In this document: piece after piece, positions 18,601 to 29,583 of the stretch | Position numbering within the stretch: position 1 is the stretch's first letter | Layout: every line of letters begins with the position of its first letter | NCBI RefSeq assembly: GCF_028389875.1 | Contig: NC_084665.1 | Location: 868,001-932,000, forward strand | Source: Rhea pennata | Lineage: Eukaryota > Chordata > Aves > Rheiformes > Rheidae | Direction of reading: 5' to 3' | DNA: 64,000 nucleotides | Program-made: the position numbers and the translations under genes | Notes under the pieces: model-generated | The model's input: only the letters and a program-made list of their open reading frames with translations | Told to the model about the DNA's origin: nothing | The model's database searches: none

Positions 18601-21600
18601 CCTTTTTTTTCTCAGCTCTATTCCAGATTCCAGAGCCATTGCTAAATGAGAAAGCAGCTTGCAGTCCATTTTTCCTGTTGCTTAAAGCCATTCACACTCC
18701 TTTTTACAACAATATTTCTGCAGTCATGCTCTTCTCCCCTTCACATTGGTGTTTATGTTGCTATGGCTCTGCGGTCAGTAGTCCAGTATCTTTTTCTTTG
18801 GCCACTGGACCATCGTCAGCAGCCTCTTCGGTGGTGCTGTAGTGTTTGGCTCCGCCAGAGCTGGTATCTGTCATTCCTGTGGTGGCCTGCAGCCTTTAGG
18901 AAAGCAGTTGGGCAGTATATCTGTTGTGGAACATGCCAGGGAGGAACTGGAAACTCTTCCAGAAGAATTTTTCACCAATAGTAAGTTCATGAAGAATGAA
19001 GACACTTTGGTTTGACCTCTGTTCTGTCAGAGACATCACATGTAGCCATGTAAAGCTGCTATGTAGCTATACGAAGTCCAATGCAAATATCCCCAGTGGC
19101 CCTACTGAAGTTTGAGCCTACTGCTTTCAGCATGTTCTTGCTCGCTGGGCCGAGGTGGTGCTGGAGGAGATTTTGGTTGTGTTGCTGAGCAGTCTCTGGG
19201 CCCACATTTCCAGTGAGCAAGACTACTCCAGTCTTTGGATAACTCGTGTCTGCTTGCTGCAGTATTCCTTTCCTTCTTTCAAGCTTCGGTATCTATATGG
19301 TTGTATTTGGTGTTGTTTCTGTCTCTAAAGGGAAGATCTGGAAAGGTGACTCATGTCTGTGGGGCAGGAGAACAGAGTACGAGGGAGTGAGCAATCACAT
19401 TGACTTGGCCAGTGATGAGGCGAAATCTGAGGGGCAGAAAGCTGGACTGGAGAAAACAGAGCGAGGATGCTTACACAAAGAGAAATGAGATTTGAGGGAA
19501 AAAGAAAGCATAAGGAGAGATGGGTTTTGCAGAATGCATTGGATAAAAATGTCATGGGTCTGTTGTGACAGAAGCTGCTCAAAAGCTTAGCAAAAAGAAG
19601 TGGTCTGTGCCTCAGCTGATGTGCTAATAAATGCTGTTGATGACGAATGACATACACATCTCTGACTTCAGAAGTATATTCCTGTGAAGTGGCAGGGCTG
19701 AGGGAGTAGATACTGTCTCTATCTTGTCCTTTCTTCCCCCCTTTTCCCCTTTTTTTCTTCTTTTAAGGAACTCTGACAAAGAATGGTTTTGATTTCAGAT
19801 AGGAACAGAGAAATTACTGTATCAGATTGTGATTGAACTGCAAACCAGTGTCCCCTGCTTTAAAGTATTTGATGTTATATGCTTTTGAATACCTCTGCCC
19901 ATGTATGAGATTTCTTCAAAACATCTACTGGTTAGCTGTGCTGGATCCCTAGGCTTGGCTGCTACATCCTTTAAAATTTTATCTCCTGCCCTAACTGAAT
20001 TTTGAACACTTTGATTATCTGTAGAATTGTTTTGTTTTGCAGACACTCCTGCATTTAGCTGTGTATTTGCCATCTCTGAATATCAGACCACAGAGCTGGG
20101 TGCCTGTAGACTGTTTTTTTTCATAGTAACTTCGTGCAGTTTATTAGTTGGGTATCCTTTTACTTCTTTCTTTTTAGTAGCAGAGCTCGGAAAGTTCTTG
20201 CTGTGTGCCGTGCTTTCCAGAGCCCTCAGCGCTTCTTGTCTTTTCCCTTTTCAGATGGTAAGTTTGGCGCCTACATGCAGGTACACATCCAGAACGATGG
20301 TCCTGTAACAATAGAACTGGAGTCCCCGGCTGCCACTGTTGACCCTAAACAGGTAAGCTGGCCGATGGACCTGTCTGGAAAGGACGGGTGTAGAGGCTGT
20401 GCCTCCTCTGAGAAGGCGTGCATCTGCCCGTATTTGGTGGAGAGTGTTGCGTGGTCCCAGGGAAGCATTCCTGTTACGAAGCAGTATAACTTCCCTTGGA
20501 TAAGAGGACTTTGTGCTTCCTGAAAGGTCAGATAATTACATTGTTCTCTTCAGTTTGGTGGCCTCTCCAAAACTACCTACTGTCCCGGTAAGGGTTGTGC
20601 CTGTGTCATGCAGAGCAGCTTTTTACAGTTTATTCTTGCACACCATAAAAGCTACTTTTTAATCATGACTCACTGGCAGTGTTTCTAATGCATCTGACTT
20701 TTTTAAAATGAAATCTCTTGACATTTAGGGGCTTTTGTATGTGGATGGCTGGGTGGAGTGATTAAGTGGAGAGCTGCCTCTTTCTGAGAAATGAGAGAAC
20801 AGCCAAATTAAGTCCTGAATAGTATCTGGAGTGGAGAGGAGAGTAGTTCTGCTGAAGAGCAGCACAGACAGTGCTGGAAATCAAAGGCAGATGAGATCTT
20901 CCCATTTTCTAAACATAACCATGACCATTTTTTCCAGGCTGAAAGGGAAGGTGTGTTTGTGGGATTTTCATTCCCAGCTATGCTTAAGAGAGGGCATACA
21001 AAGGGCATACAACTTAGTAAGTCCATCCAGTCCCAGTTTGTCCCAAACAGGCATTCCTGCCGATTTACATGGACAGTGGAAAAACAAGATAAAATCACCT
21101 TGCTGATGAGGTCTGGCCTCAAGTCACCTGTCATTACTCTTCTGCTTTAAAAATCAGACATTTGGGTTTTTTCAGGCAGCCATATATATGTTTATGCCTG
21201 CTCTTTTAAAGCCTGCTTGTTGGTTCTGTGGTAACTGCAGTGCGGCTGGTAGCTGTAATGCTGACATCTGATTGCTGTATGCTCGTGCTACGTTTTATTT
21301 TGCAGACTCACAGAATAGTTGAGGTTGGAAGGGACATCTGGAGATCATCTGTTCCAACACCACTGCTCAAGCAGGGTCAGTTAGAGCAGGTGGGCCAGGG
21401 CCATGTCCCGCTGGGTTTTGAATATCTCCAAGGATGGAGACACTACCACCTCTCTGGGCAATCTAGTCCAGTGTTCAACCACTCTCACAGTGAAGAAGTG
21501 CTATCCTAAGTTCACATGGAATTTCCTATATTTCAGTTTGTGCTTGTTGTCTCTTGACCTGTCACTGGGAAGAGTCTGGCTCCATCTTCTTCATCGCCTC

Positions 21601-24600
21601 CTGACAGATACTTAGACATATGGAAAAGATCCTCCCCCAGCTTTCTCTTTTCCAGGTTGAACAGTCCCAGCTCGCTCAGCCTCTCCTTACCGGAGAGATT
21701 CTCCAGTCCCTTCCTCACCTTTATGGCCCTTTTCAGGACTCACTCCATATGTTTATGTTCTTCTGGGTAGCCCAGAATTGCACCTAGGACTCTGCATGTG
21801 GCCTCACCATTACTAAGCCAAGGGGAAAGATCACTTTGACCGCTGGCAGTGCTCTTCGTGATGCTTCCAGGATAGTAGTGGCTTTCTTTGCCACAAAGGT
21901 ACGTTGCTGGCTCGTGGTCAGCTTGTGCCCCACGACCCTCAATGCCTTCTCAACAAAGCTGCTCTCCAGCTGCTTGGCCCTTTGCCTCCCTGGGGGCAGG
22001 TCCTTTTCATTGGTGGAACTGCAGGAGGTGGCTCTCTGACCACTTCTCCAGCCTTTGGAGGGCCCTCTCAAAAGCAGCACAACACCTTGAGGGATCAGCC
22101 ACTCCTCCCAGTTTTGCATCAGCTGTTATTGGGTGCACAGGCTGCATTCAGTCACGTCTGCCAGGACATTAATGAAGATGTTAAACAGTCTTGACCCCTG
22201 GTGGACACTGCTGGTGACTGGGCTCCAGCTGTACTTTGTGCTCCAGAGCACAACCCTCAGAATCCAGCACTACAGCCAGTCTTCAATCCACCTCACTGAC
22301 CACTTTCCTAGCCTAGTACCTGCTTCACCTCTTGTACACTTCCTTTTTATGTTTGAGTTTAGTCAGAGATTCCTTGTTCATCCCCACAGGCCTCCTGCTA
22401 CCTTTGCTTGATTTGCTGCTTGCTGGGATAGACCTTTCTTGATCTTGGAGGAGGTGATCTTTGAATATCATCCAGCATTCTTGGACCCCTCTTCTAGTCA
22501 GGGCAGTATCCCATGGGATTCTTCCAAGTAGATCCCTGAACAGGCTGAAGTCTGCTCTCTTGAAGTCTGTGGTTGTGATCCTGCTATTTGTCCTCCTCCC
22601 TCCTCTCAGGATCCTCAACTCCACCATTTCATGTTCGCTGTCTCCACGGCTACCCCTGACTTTTTTATCTTCATCTAATTCTTCCTTGTTTTTATGAGGT
22701 CCAGCATAGCACCTCTCTTATCTCCTCCATCACTTGTATTAGTAAATTTTCATCAGTGCAGTCCAGAATCCACCTGGATTACTCATGCCTTGCTGAGCTG
22801 TCACAGATAGCAGGATGGTTAAAGTTTCCCATGAGGATCAGGGCCTGCAAACGTGAGGCTTCTTTGAGCTGCCTGAAGAAGGCCTCATCTGTTTCTTCTT
22901 CCTGATCAGGTGGCCTGTAGCAGACACCCACCGCAATGCCACCGATGTTGGTCTGCTTGCTAATCCTGACCCATAAGCTCTCAGCTGGCCCCTCACCTGT
23001 CCCCAGGCAGAGCTTCATGCATTCTGGTTGCTCTCTCACATAAAGGGCAAATTCTTCTTAATTCTTCCTGAAGTTCACGTGATAAAGTAGAACACTTTAT
23101 CATGACAATCAAGAGAATCACATTGATACGTAAGATAAAAGTGTATCTGATCTAAGCTTATGTGTCTTCTTAGGCTTCAATTTTGCCAGCATTTTGCCAT
23201 TTTATTTTTTGATGGGCAGACTGCTGTTGCAGTCCAGTTGCGCACAAACTTACTTGTCTTCTTGGGAATGCTGGATGTCACATAGGGCACTAGGTGGCAG
23301 CGGAGTCATTTATTCGGAAGTGTGTTCTTGCACAAGTTTCTGTTTGTCCTCTGTTCTTACACAGAGGTTGTAAAAAGTTTGGAATTCTGTGTGTGCTAGG
23401 ACTTCTGCATATCTGAAGGTACAATACTAAAGGCATTTGGAGTCTAATGGGAAGACAGACTGGGAAAACCTAAAGAGGCATCTCTTCCACAGTGATTTCT
23501 CCTTAGAATTAGGAATTGCTGCACCAAAAGAGGTTGCTAACAGAAAAAAGGTCTGCATTGAAAGGGCAAGCACCAGAGAAGAGGTGGTCCACAGAGTGGT
23601 CTCGTGACTTACACGACTTCCTTTACTTGCCGACTGAGCCTTTGAATTTCATAATGCGTAGACAGTAAGGCTGGCTAAAATCTGAAATAAAAAATATCGT
23701 CAAGATAAACATTCTTATTTTGTGCATCTTCTCTCAAACCCATTAATGATTTTCTGAATTAAAATATTCATAACTGAATAAAGCAATGCTCTACTGACAA
23801 ATGATTTATCTTGAGCTGCCTTTATGAAAAGCAAGGATAGCATTTGCTTTGATCTCAAGACAAAAATAGAAGTTGAATGAAGAAATCAGAACCCCCCTTT
23901 TTGTGCAAGGTATGCTTTTGAATTCAGCCTAGTAGTTACTTTGCATGACCAGCTTTCCTCTCCTATGTGCTCTGCTAGTTCTGTTTTCACCAGTTTCTTG
24001 CTACAAGGCTAGAGAGCAGGCTTACTGCCACTTCCCTTCTTATTTACTGCATTTGGGGGAACTTTTAATCTCCTGACCTCATCTGAAGTTACTTCCCAGA
24101 GCTACAAAAAACTAATGATATGGAGATGTTGCAAGTAATGTGTTAACTTCTTGATATGTTTTAACTGTATTTAAGGATAGGTTTATTTCCTGAACCTTTC
24201 TTCGCTGAAAGGTTAGCCTTCTGTGTGTCTGTGGATTGAGTAGTAGGGGGTTATATTGTCAGAGGCTGTTAGTTCAGCTGTCCAGATATCACTAGCTGTA
24301 CTCCTTCTGGGAGATCTGTGAAAATCTGGAAGGAACACTGATGCCTGATGAAGCAGTAGAGAAGGGTGTGCGGAAGAAGGTTGGGGGACAAGCATTGCAG
24401 GACTATTTTAAGCATGGGATTTGAACTTGCTTTTTAGGGTATTACCATCTATTAATTGGATTTCCAAGATTAAAGATGTGTGCAGGAAATACAAGACTAC
24501 AATTAGGTTGGACCCACTGCACAGCACAAGTCCCAGTTCATGGTCCTCTGTTCCATCCCCCTAACTCAGATGTTGCCAAAATAGCAAAACCCGTATGGTT

Positions 24601-27600
24601 CTGTTCCATGCTTTCGGAATGACAAATACTTTGACTTCTCCATTTTATGACCCATTGGCCCTCCTGAACTATTCCATGTTTATCTACTCTTAATCTGAAC
24701 CTTTGAGATTCAGTTTATTCTTTCTGTTTAAACTGTGAAGCATCTGTAATCAAGAATTTGGACTGAAATGCTGAACACTTGTAACAGTACAACTATTCCA
24801 CCCTTTAGAGCACTAATGAGACCACACATTTAATCTATTTCTCAGGTTGCAGCTGGATTTCCACCTCATTTCTTTCCTTTCTGCCCTGGATTATAAGCAC
24901 AGCTTGCAAAAGACAAATAGGAAATTCTTATTCCATAATGAGCTATGCAAAATGTATCTGGTAATGTAACTTCTCCGCAAATTCTATGTAGTCAAAGGTA
25001 TATGCTGTATGCAAACACAGTGATATTTGTGTATGTATCTGAATTTCTTACAAGGTTTATTAACAATTGCTTTAAGATGTTCTTATCTATGTATAAACTT
25101 TGTGTTTGCACAAATGACTTAATTCTAACAGATTTTGATGTCTCTTTTGATTTGATTACCTTTAAGGAGGTACAAGAATGCTAAACTTGCAGGACAACTT
25201 TGAAAAGCTTGTGATAATCACCAGTGTGAAGTCATGGAGGGCTGCCCTTGGTTCCTTGAATAGCTCTGTCACGGGCCATAATGCGAGTGAGAAGTCTGCC
25301 CTTTCTGGCTATCTTACTTTCTGGATTAAATATTTTGAATTTTCAGGGAAAGGTTCTCCCAGATTTCTTCCTTGTATGTTTAACGTGGTGATGAGCCCAT
25401 TGGGAGGTTATAAGGAGTTGCAGGTTGTGGTGACATCTCAATGTGTTGGCAGGGCATAATTTGGTGGTCATTACTCTGCAAGGTCCGTTGGTGTGAGCAG
25501 TCACCTTGGAGGTGCTGGAAATGCTCAAACACCCCTAGCTAGAAAGGTGCCTGCAACAGGGTCTCCTGCGATCCAGTGAAAGAAACCCATTTCCTTAGTC
25601 AGTAGTCACTTGAGGTCAGAGTACTCCAGATAACCCAAATAGCTATCATCAAGCATTAGTACTGGTCATTCTCTGTTTTGCTTTCAGCAGAGAGCTGAGG
25701 GCTAAAAGGGGCTTGATGTCAGGTTTTGGCTGTGTTCTCTTAGCTTCTTGCTGGTCATCAGGATTTGGGCGTAATAACACGCAGTGACCTTCCTGTCCCT
25801 GTCTATCTTTGTATGATGGGGCAGAGACAGAAACTTAAATGCTGAAACTCAATATGATCAGTAGGTGCATTTAAGGTTGCTTCTGTTGCTTCTGGCCGAA
25901 CTGGGGGTGATCTGAGCCCTTCCAAAACAGTGAATCAGGGTTTTTTCAGAACTACTTTATAGTTAACTAGTTACACGTTAGTATTGCTTTTTTGTTGCTA
26001 ATATAAAAATACCAATGTAGCCACCTGGAGTCTTTTGAGTATGTGTCACTAAATATTGTGTTTTTCTTTACAAAATGCAGTCATCCTTTCTAATGCCAAG
26101 GAGAGCTTGAAATTCTTTTAAACGTTGGATTTTTTAACTCATGCAGATACGATTTTTGTCGGTGTCAGCTCTCACGACAGTCTGGGATGTGAAAGCTGAA
26201 TTGGCCAATTATTTTGTTGATGAAGCAAAATTTGGCACAGAATCCCTCTCGGGGTAGTTTTTATTCCTTCGTCCTGTCACTAGCTTGAGAAAATAAATAA
26301 TTTGGTACCAGAGCAGGCAGATTTCATCCAAATCTATGTCCTGCACTTGATTCTCTGCTATCTAAAAAGGAGTAAATGCCACTGTGACCTTTCCTTTGGA
26401 GGAAGAAGCACCTCTTCTTGCTGATTCCCTGCCCTCACAGAAGTTGCAGCAACTGAGTACCTTTGATGCCACTTTCTTAGTTGAAAGCGGCTGGTGGAAA
26501 AGTGCTGAGGGGACAGATGGGTGCACAAATACATTGACTGTGGAAGATCCGTTCCCTTACAAAAAAACAGCTAAAAATACATGGCCTGAGTATCCGGGAA
26601 ACTCTGATAGGAAGGATTGGATTATATATGGATGCCTTGATGAGTCAACTCTCAGCCATTCTTTTTCTCCCAAGCCACCATAGCATCTGAGCTCCTCCCA
26701 GGTATTTAAAAATAGGGATAATCTTGTTCTTCCTTTCACAGGAAAGGTGAACCTATCTTTCTCTGTAGTAGATAGGGCGAATGACTTCCTTAATAGACAG
26801 AAGAGAATCCACAAAGGAGGGGGAAAAAAGACTTTGGGAATTAGGCTGCATCCCTTCCAGAACAACTATTTAAAAATAGTCCGAATTCATGGAATTACTT
26901 GTTTAAAGAGGACAGATTCCATCAGAAAGTCAGAGGTAAATGTTTTTCACCTACAGAAATGTTTTTTATTACCCTGTGATGCCATTTGCATTTTCTGTGA
27001 CTGTCTTGAAAGGCCGATCAACTGAGTTGCTGTTGGAATTACACTCTATGCCCTTATATCAGTATCTGAAAATTACTGAAGTTCGCAGGCTACGATCTGG
27101 TTTTGTTGGTTTCTTTAAGGACATATTTTGTATTCCCTGGCTCTTAATTCTGCATATTATCTTTCCAGAATCCATCTCTTATCTGTTTTTATAAAAGGTT
27201 GCCTTGTATGAGGGGTTTATAGTATTTGTGCCTTCGTTTCACTTCTGCACATGCAATCAGTCAAGATAAGCATTTGTATATGCTCGTAAGCTGGGTTTTA
27301 TTTTTAGTTTATCTGCTTCTGTGAGAGCTCAGAAGTGAGATAAATTGAGGACTGTATACCAGAATTATTCTTTCGCGAGTCCTAACTATCCGAGCATTTG
27401 AAAGTGAAAAGATGAGGAGCTGCTAACTTTAAGGATTTTGTTCCTGTAGAATAGTGTTTTGATAAAGGGGCATTTTAATGCTTTTAATGCTAAGGGTGCT
27501 TTTCCCCAGATCTGGTAGATAGGTTTTTTACAGCCTTTGGAAGATTTGCTGTTCTTGTGGTCCTTGAAAAGTTGAGAGCATCCTTCCCATGCATGGGCTA

Positions 27601-28929
27601 GCTCTTGCTTCTGCTGCCAGAGACATGGACTTGTCTGGTGCTGACACAAGCTGACTCTAAACCAAGTTTTCCATGCGAGTTGGGGCAGGTTTCTCTTGAT
27701 TTAATTTTTTAGCAGCATTGTCTGACAGCACTTTCCTCCAGCTTCACCGGCACACAGCATCTCTCCAGATCAGACTTTGGGTCTCTTTCTCTCTCCCCTT
27801 TGTTTTACAGTTAGAAAAGCTGCATAGAGGCATTTTTTCCCTGGGAATTTAAGCTCAATCTTTTTTTGGAGGATGCTGGGCATCCTGCAAACACTCTACA
27901 GTCTGCACTCCAGGCTCTTACTGACCCAGAGCATCTTTTACGCATGTTCCACATGCTTGGGCAATTCATAATTGTCACAAATAATCTAGCTTGCTTTATT
28001 TTATGGAGATTTCACCTCAGAAGAGATCTGCTAGCCATGAAATTGTGATTTATGACAAGCGACCCTTATCTTGGGAAGGGGGGAGGATTGTGGTGGAAGC
28101 AGTTGAGAAAATCAGTAGATCACAGAAACTAACCAAATGGATAAAATGCACACGGGAAGTGTCTGTAGTCACTTAAACAGCTTCTTTCAGTAACATTGAA
28201 AACAGATCTACTGAAAGGTGCTTAGTTAGTGTTAGCAGAGGCTTTTGTCCAGTCCGAACTGAAGTGAGTGTTCTATGTGATACTGTGGATCATGTATCTC
28301 TTTCTCTGTAGATATAAATTTATTCTTGTTGGAGGTTTCTTGTGCTGGATTACTGACCTTGGGATATGCCTGTTGTCAGAAATCGTCTTACAGTCGAAAA
28401 CTGGACCACAGTTTGATGGAATTCAGCCCCATTGCTTGGTCATTGTAAATTTTCCTTTTCCATGTTGGCAGATTGTGTTGGGTAGGAAAGGAACTCTGAA
28501 ATGTGGAGAGTAGTCCTCTGACTACGGTCACTTCTCTTTCATGCTCAGCGGACAATCGTGTTAGCTTATAACTGTTCACTGTCTTACCAGATATCTGAAA
28601 GTTGAAGCCTTGGGTTTTTTTCATCTATTTGATTCGGGTATGTATTGGTATTGTGAATCTGAGTTACCAGTTTTCTACAAATGCTCAAAATTATGGTCTT
28701 TAGAAATACTATATTCTGAAATGATAGTTCTGTTCCATGAAGTGTTTTATCCTTCTTCTTGCTTTCTGAATAGCTGGCAAAACTTGAAAAACAACAACAA
28801 AGAAAAGAGAAGACCAGAACCAAGGTACCCTCTGAATCAAGTAGAGAAAGAAGTGCCCCCCGTAGCAAGGATGATCCCAGTGCAAGCAGCGGAGCAGAAG
28901 GAGATGTGTCTTCAGAGAGAGAGCCTTAG
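12473..28929 (+). CDS. DTD1: DTD1, D-aminoacyl-tRNA deacylase 1
   Basis: DTD1 hydrolyses the ester bond between D-amino acids (and glycine mischarged on tRNA-Ala) and tRNA, keeping D-residues out of protein. The enzyme is a homodimer that rejects L-aminoacyl-tRNA through a Gly-cisPro motif. Five coding exons, 12473-12515, 15449-15539, 17835-18070, 20255-20352 and 28774-28929, join in frame to 207 residues (human 209). The catalytic motif SQFTL is in exon 3 (CVSQFTLQC). The Gly-Pro motif is in exon 4 (QNDGPVTIELES). The vertebrate-specific tail KLEKQQQRKEK, ending SGAEGDVSSEREP, is in exon 5. All junctions are GT-AG and no reading frame is broken. Intron 4 (8.4 kb) is the longest and holds a CR1 and a duplicated block. 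Confidence 0.96.
12640..14640. repeat. GC-rich VNTR in DTD1 intron 1 (about 24 cassettes of 54-108 bp)
   Basis: A cassette made of 'gctcctctgctgcgcggc', alternating 'gcggcacggc' hexamer-like runs, 'actgctgccttgcactgc' and 'tgcacggcactgcact' is repeated head to tail. I count about 24 copies of the gctcctctgctgcgc core, from about 12741 to 14609. Cassettes differ by adding or losing the ctgccttgcactgc and cacagcactg blocks. The array has no stop codons over long stretches in several frames of both strands, which creates spurious open frames of 742-941 codons. It starts about 125 bases after the DTD1 exon 1 donor. Confidence 0.95.
14705..14850. repeat. Secondary three-copy repeat with CACGTG at the end of the VNTR
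   Basis: Three diverged copies of a block reading gcacgtgttggcagtgcagg, then gcacgtgtcggcagcgctgg, then gcgcgtcggcggcgctgt lie near 14713, 14773 and 14817. The first two contain the E-box CACGTG. The array appears to be a decayed side branch of the main VNTR. Confidence 0.55.
14954..14972. repeat. (GCA)6 triplet repeat in DTD1 intron 1
   Basis: Six uninterrupted GCA triplets within the CpG-rich sequence that follows the VNTR. This is an ordinary triplet microsatellite. Confidence 0.85.
15449..15539 (+). CDS. DTD1: DTD1 coding exon 2
   Basis: 91 nt after acceptor ccccag, encoding GGEQISSIGRGLCVLLGISL and then EDTQRELEH plus two bases of Met. The donor is gtaagt. Confidence 0.95.
15540..17834 (+). 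other. DTD1 intron 2
   Basis: 2.3 kb without recognisable exon or transposon. One 22-bp direct duplication lies at 16921-16964 (tgcccttgatacgctccatt and a one-mismatch copy). Confidence 0.7.
17835..18070 (+). CDS. DTD1: DTD1 coding exon 3 with SQFTL motif
   Basis: 236 nt between acceptor cctag and donor gtaagg. It encodes VRKILNLRVFEDESGKHWSK, the catalytic CVSQFTLQC and the substrate-pocket segment NKPDYHMAMPTEQAE. Confidence 0.96.
18071..20254 (+). other. DTD1 intron 3
   Basis: 2.2 kb of unique-looking intronic sequence. I see no clear transposon or RNA gene in it. Confidence 0.7.
20255..20352 (+). CDS. DTD1: DTD1 coding exon 4 with Gly-cisPro motif
   Basis: 98 nt, acceptor tttcag and donor gtaagc. 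It encodes DGKFGAYMQVHIQNDGPVTI and ends VDPKQ. The GP pair in NDGPVT is the chiral-proofreading motif of the family. Confidence 0.96.
20925..26130 (+). repeat. Duplicated block, copy A (within DTD1 intron 4)
   Basis: Matches 55640-59845 in the same orientation and colinear over its whole length. Clear anchor pairs are 21170-21290 with 55890-56000, 23075-23220 with 56045-56200, 24225-24420 with 57725-57950, 24485-24900 with 58010-58440, and 25985-26115 with 59697-59838. Mismatches and small gaps are frequent, so the duplication is old. Copy A is interrupted by the CR1 at 21306-23045. It contains no DTD1 exon. Confidence 0.85.
21306..23045 (-). mobile_element. CR1 LINE, 5'-truncated and internally deleted, minus orientation
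   Basis: The + strand starts with the reverse complement of the CR1 3' end (actcacagaatagttgaggt, then tggaagggac). Read on the minus strand, 23039-22779 encodes part of the APE-type endonuclease (VGVCYRPPDQEEETDEAFF, LILMGNFNHP). 22627-22325 encodes the endonuclease-RT linker (WDTALTRRGVQECWMIFKDH, MNKESLTKLKHKKEVYKR). From about 22320 it jumps to sequence like the C-terminal end of the RT region and the 3' UTR, so most of the reverse transcriptase core is missing. Frames are broken by stops, so the element is dead. It is absent from copy B of the surrounding duplication. Confidence 0.9.
28774..28929 (+). CDS. DTD1: DTD1 coding exon 5, C-terminal tail
   Basis: 51 codons and a TAG stop, acceptor gaatag. 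A lysine/glutamine/arginine-rich start (LAKLEKQQQRKEKTRTK) leads into a serine-rich acidic end (GAEGDVSSEREP), as in human DTD1. Confidence 0.95.
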   Translation: MAKLEKQQQRKEKTRTKVPSESSRERSAPRSKDDPSASSGAEGDVSSEREP

Positions 28930-29494
28930 CTGATCCAAAGCAGGCCTCAGGTATGGTTCTTCCACCCCTCTGTAAAGCTGTGTCCTACTGCTTGACAGTC
29001 TCTAACAGCATCTGGAGACTGCAGAGACTTGTGTTGGAAGTGCTAAAAGGTGAAATTCCCATAATCATGTTAGCTCAATGAAACCTGCAGGGCTCCTGGT
29101 GGGAAACCTCCTCTTCTATCTGCAGTGGATACCTGGAGTTTGCTCTGAAGTAACCAGCTCCAGAAGATCGCTGCTTTTGATTTTGGAGTATTTCAAGCAG
29201 GATCCAGGATTTCTTTAAGCTTGTAGCAGTTTTTTTTTCCTTTTTGCATTTATAACCGTTAGTAAGTTTTGAAGAACATGCTACAGGAGAGGAAGGCTGT
29301 TGCTGACACTGACTCAAAAATTTGCTTTTGAGGATCAAGAGGGAGAGCCCCAGTACTGCCCAGTTCAAGGGGAAAGTGGAGGAGAAGGTTTGCTGACAAA
29401 GGACTGCTGCTACACAAATTTTGGAGGAGACTGCAGTAACTTAGATAAATCTCCATAACATAATTCTAGTAGCACTCAAAGCATCCCAGGACCA

Positions 29495-29518
29495 GAAGAG
29501 TCCAAATTTGGACTCTTC
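29495..29518. repeat. Perfect 24-bp palindrome in the DTD1 3' region
   Basis: The half-site gaagagtccaaa is followed immediately by its exact reverse complement with no spacer. It could form a hairpin in RNA only with a minimal loop, and is a cruciform-capable site in DNA. Confidence 0.9.
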
Positions 29519-29561
29519 AACCCATCCTTGGCTGCAAGTACGGTTCTGTACGTCCTTCTAG

Positions 29562-29583
29562 TTTAGCTCCAATAGGAGCTAAA
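29562..29583 (+). repeat. 9-bp stem, 4-nt loop hairpin in the DTD1 3' region
   Basis: tttagctcc, loop aata, ggagctaaa: a perfect stem 44 bases after the 24-bp palindrome. In an mRNA this would be a compact structured element. No family assignment can be made. Confidence 0.8.

Larger units (their letters stand above)
20353..28773 (+). other. DTD1 intron 4
   Basis: The largest intron. 20925-26130 is copy A of a duplication, interrupted by a CR1 LINE (both listed). The rest, 26130-28773, is AT-rich with nothing I can identify before the exon 5 acceptor. Confidence 0.75.
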
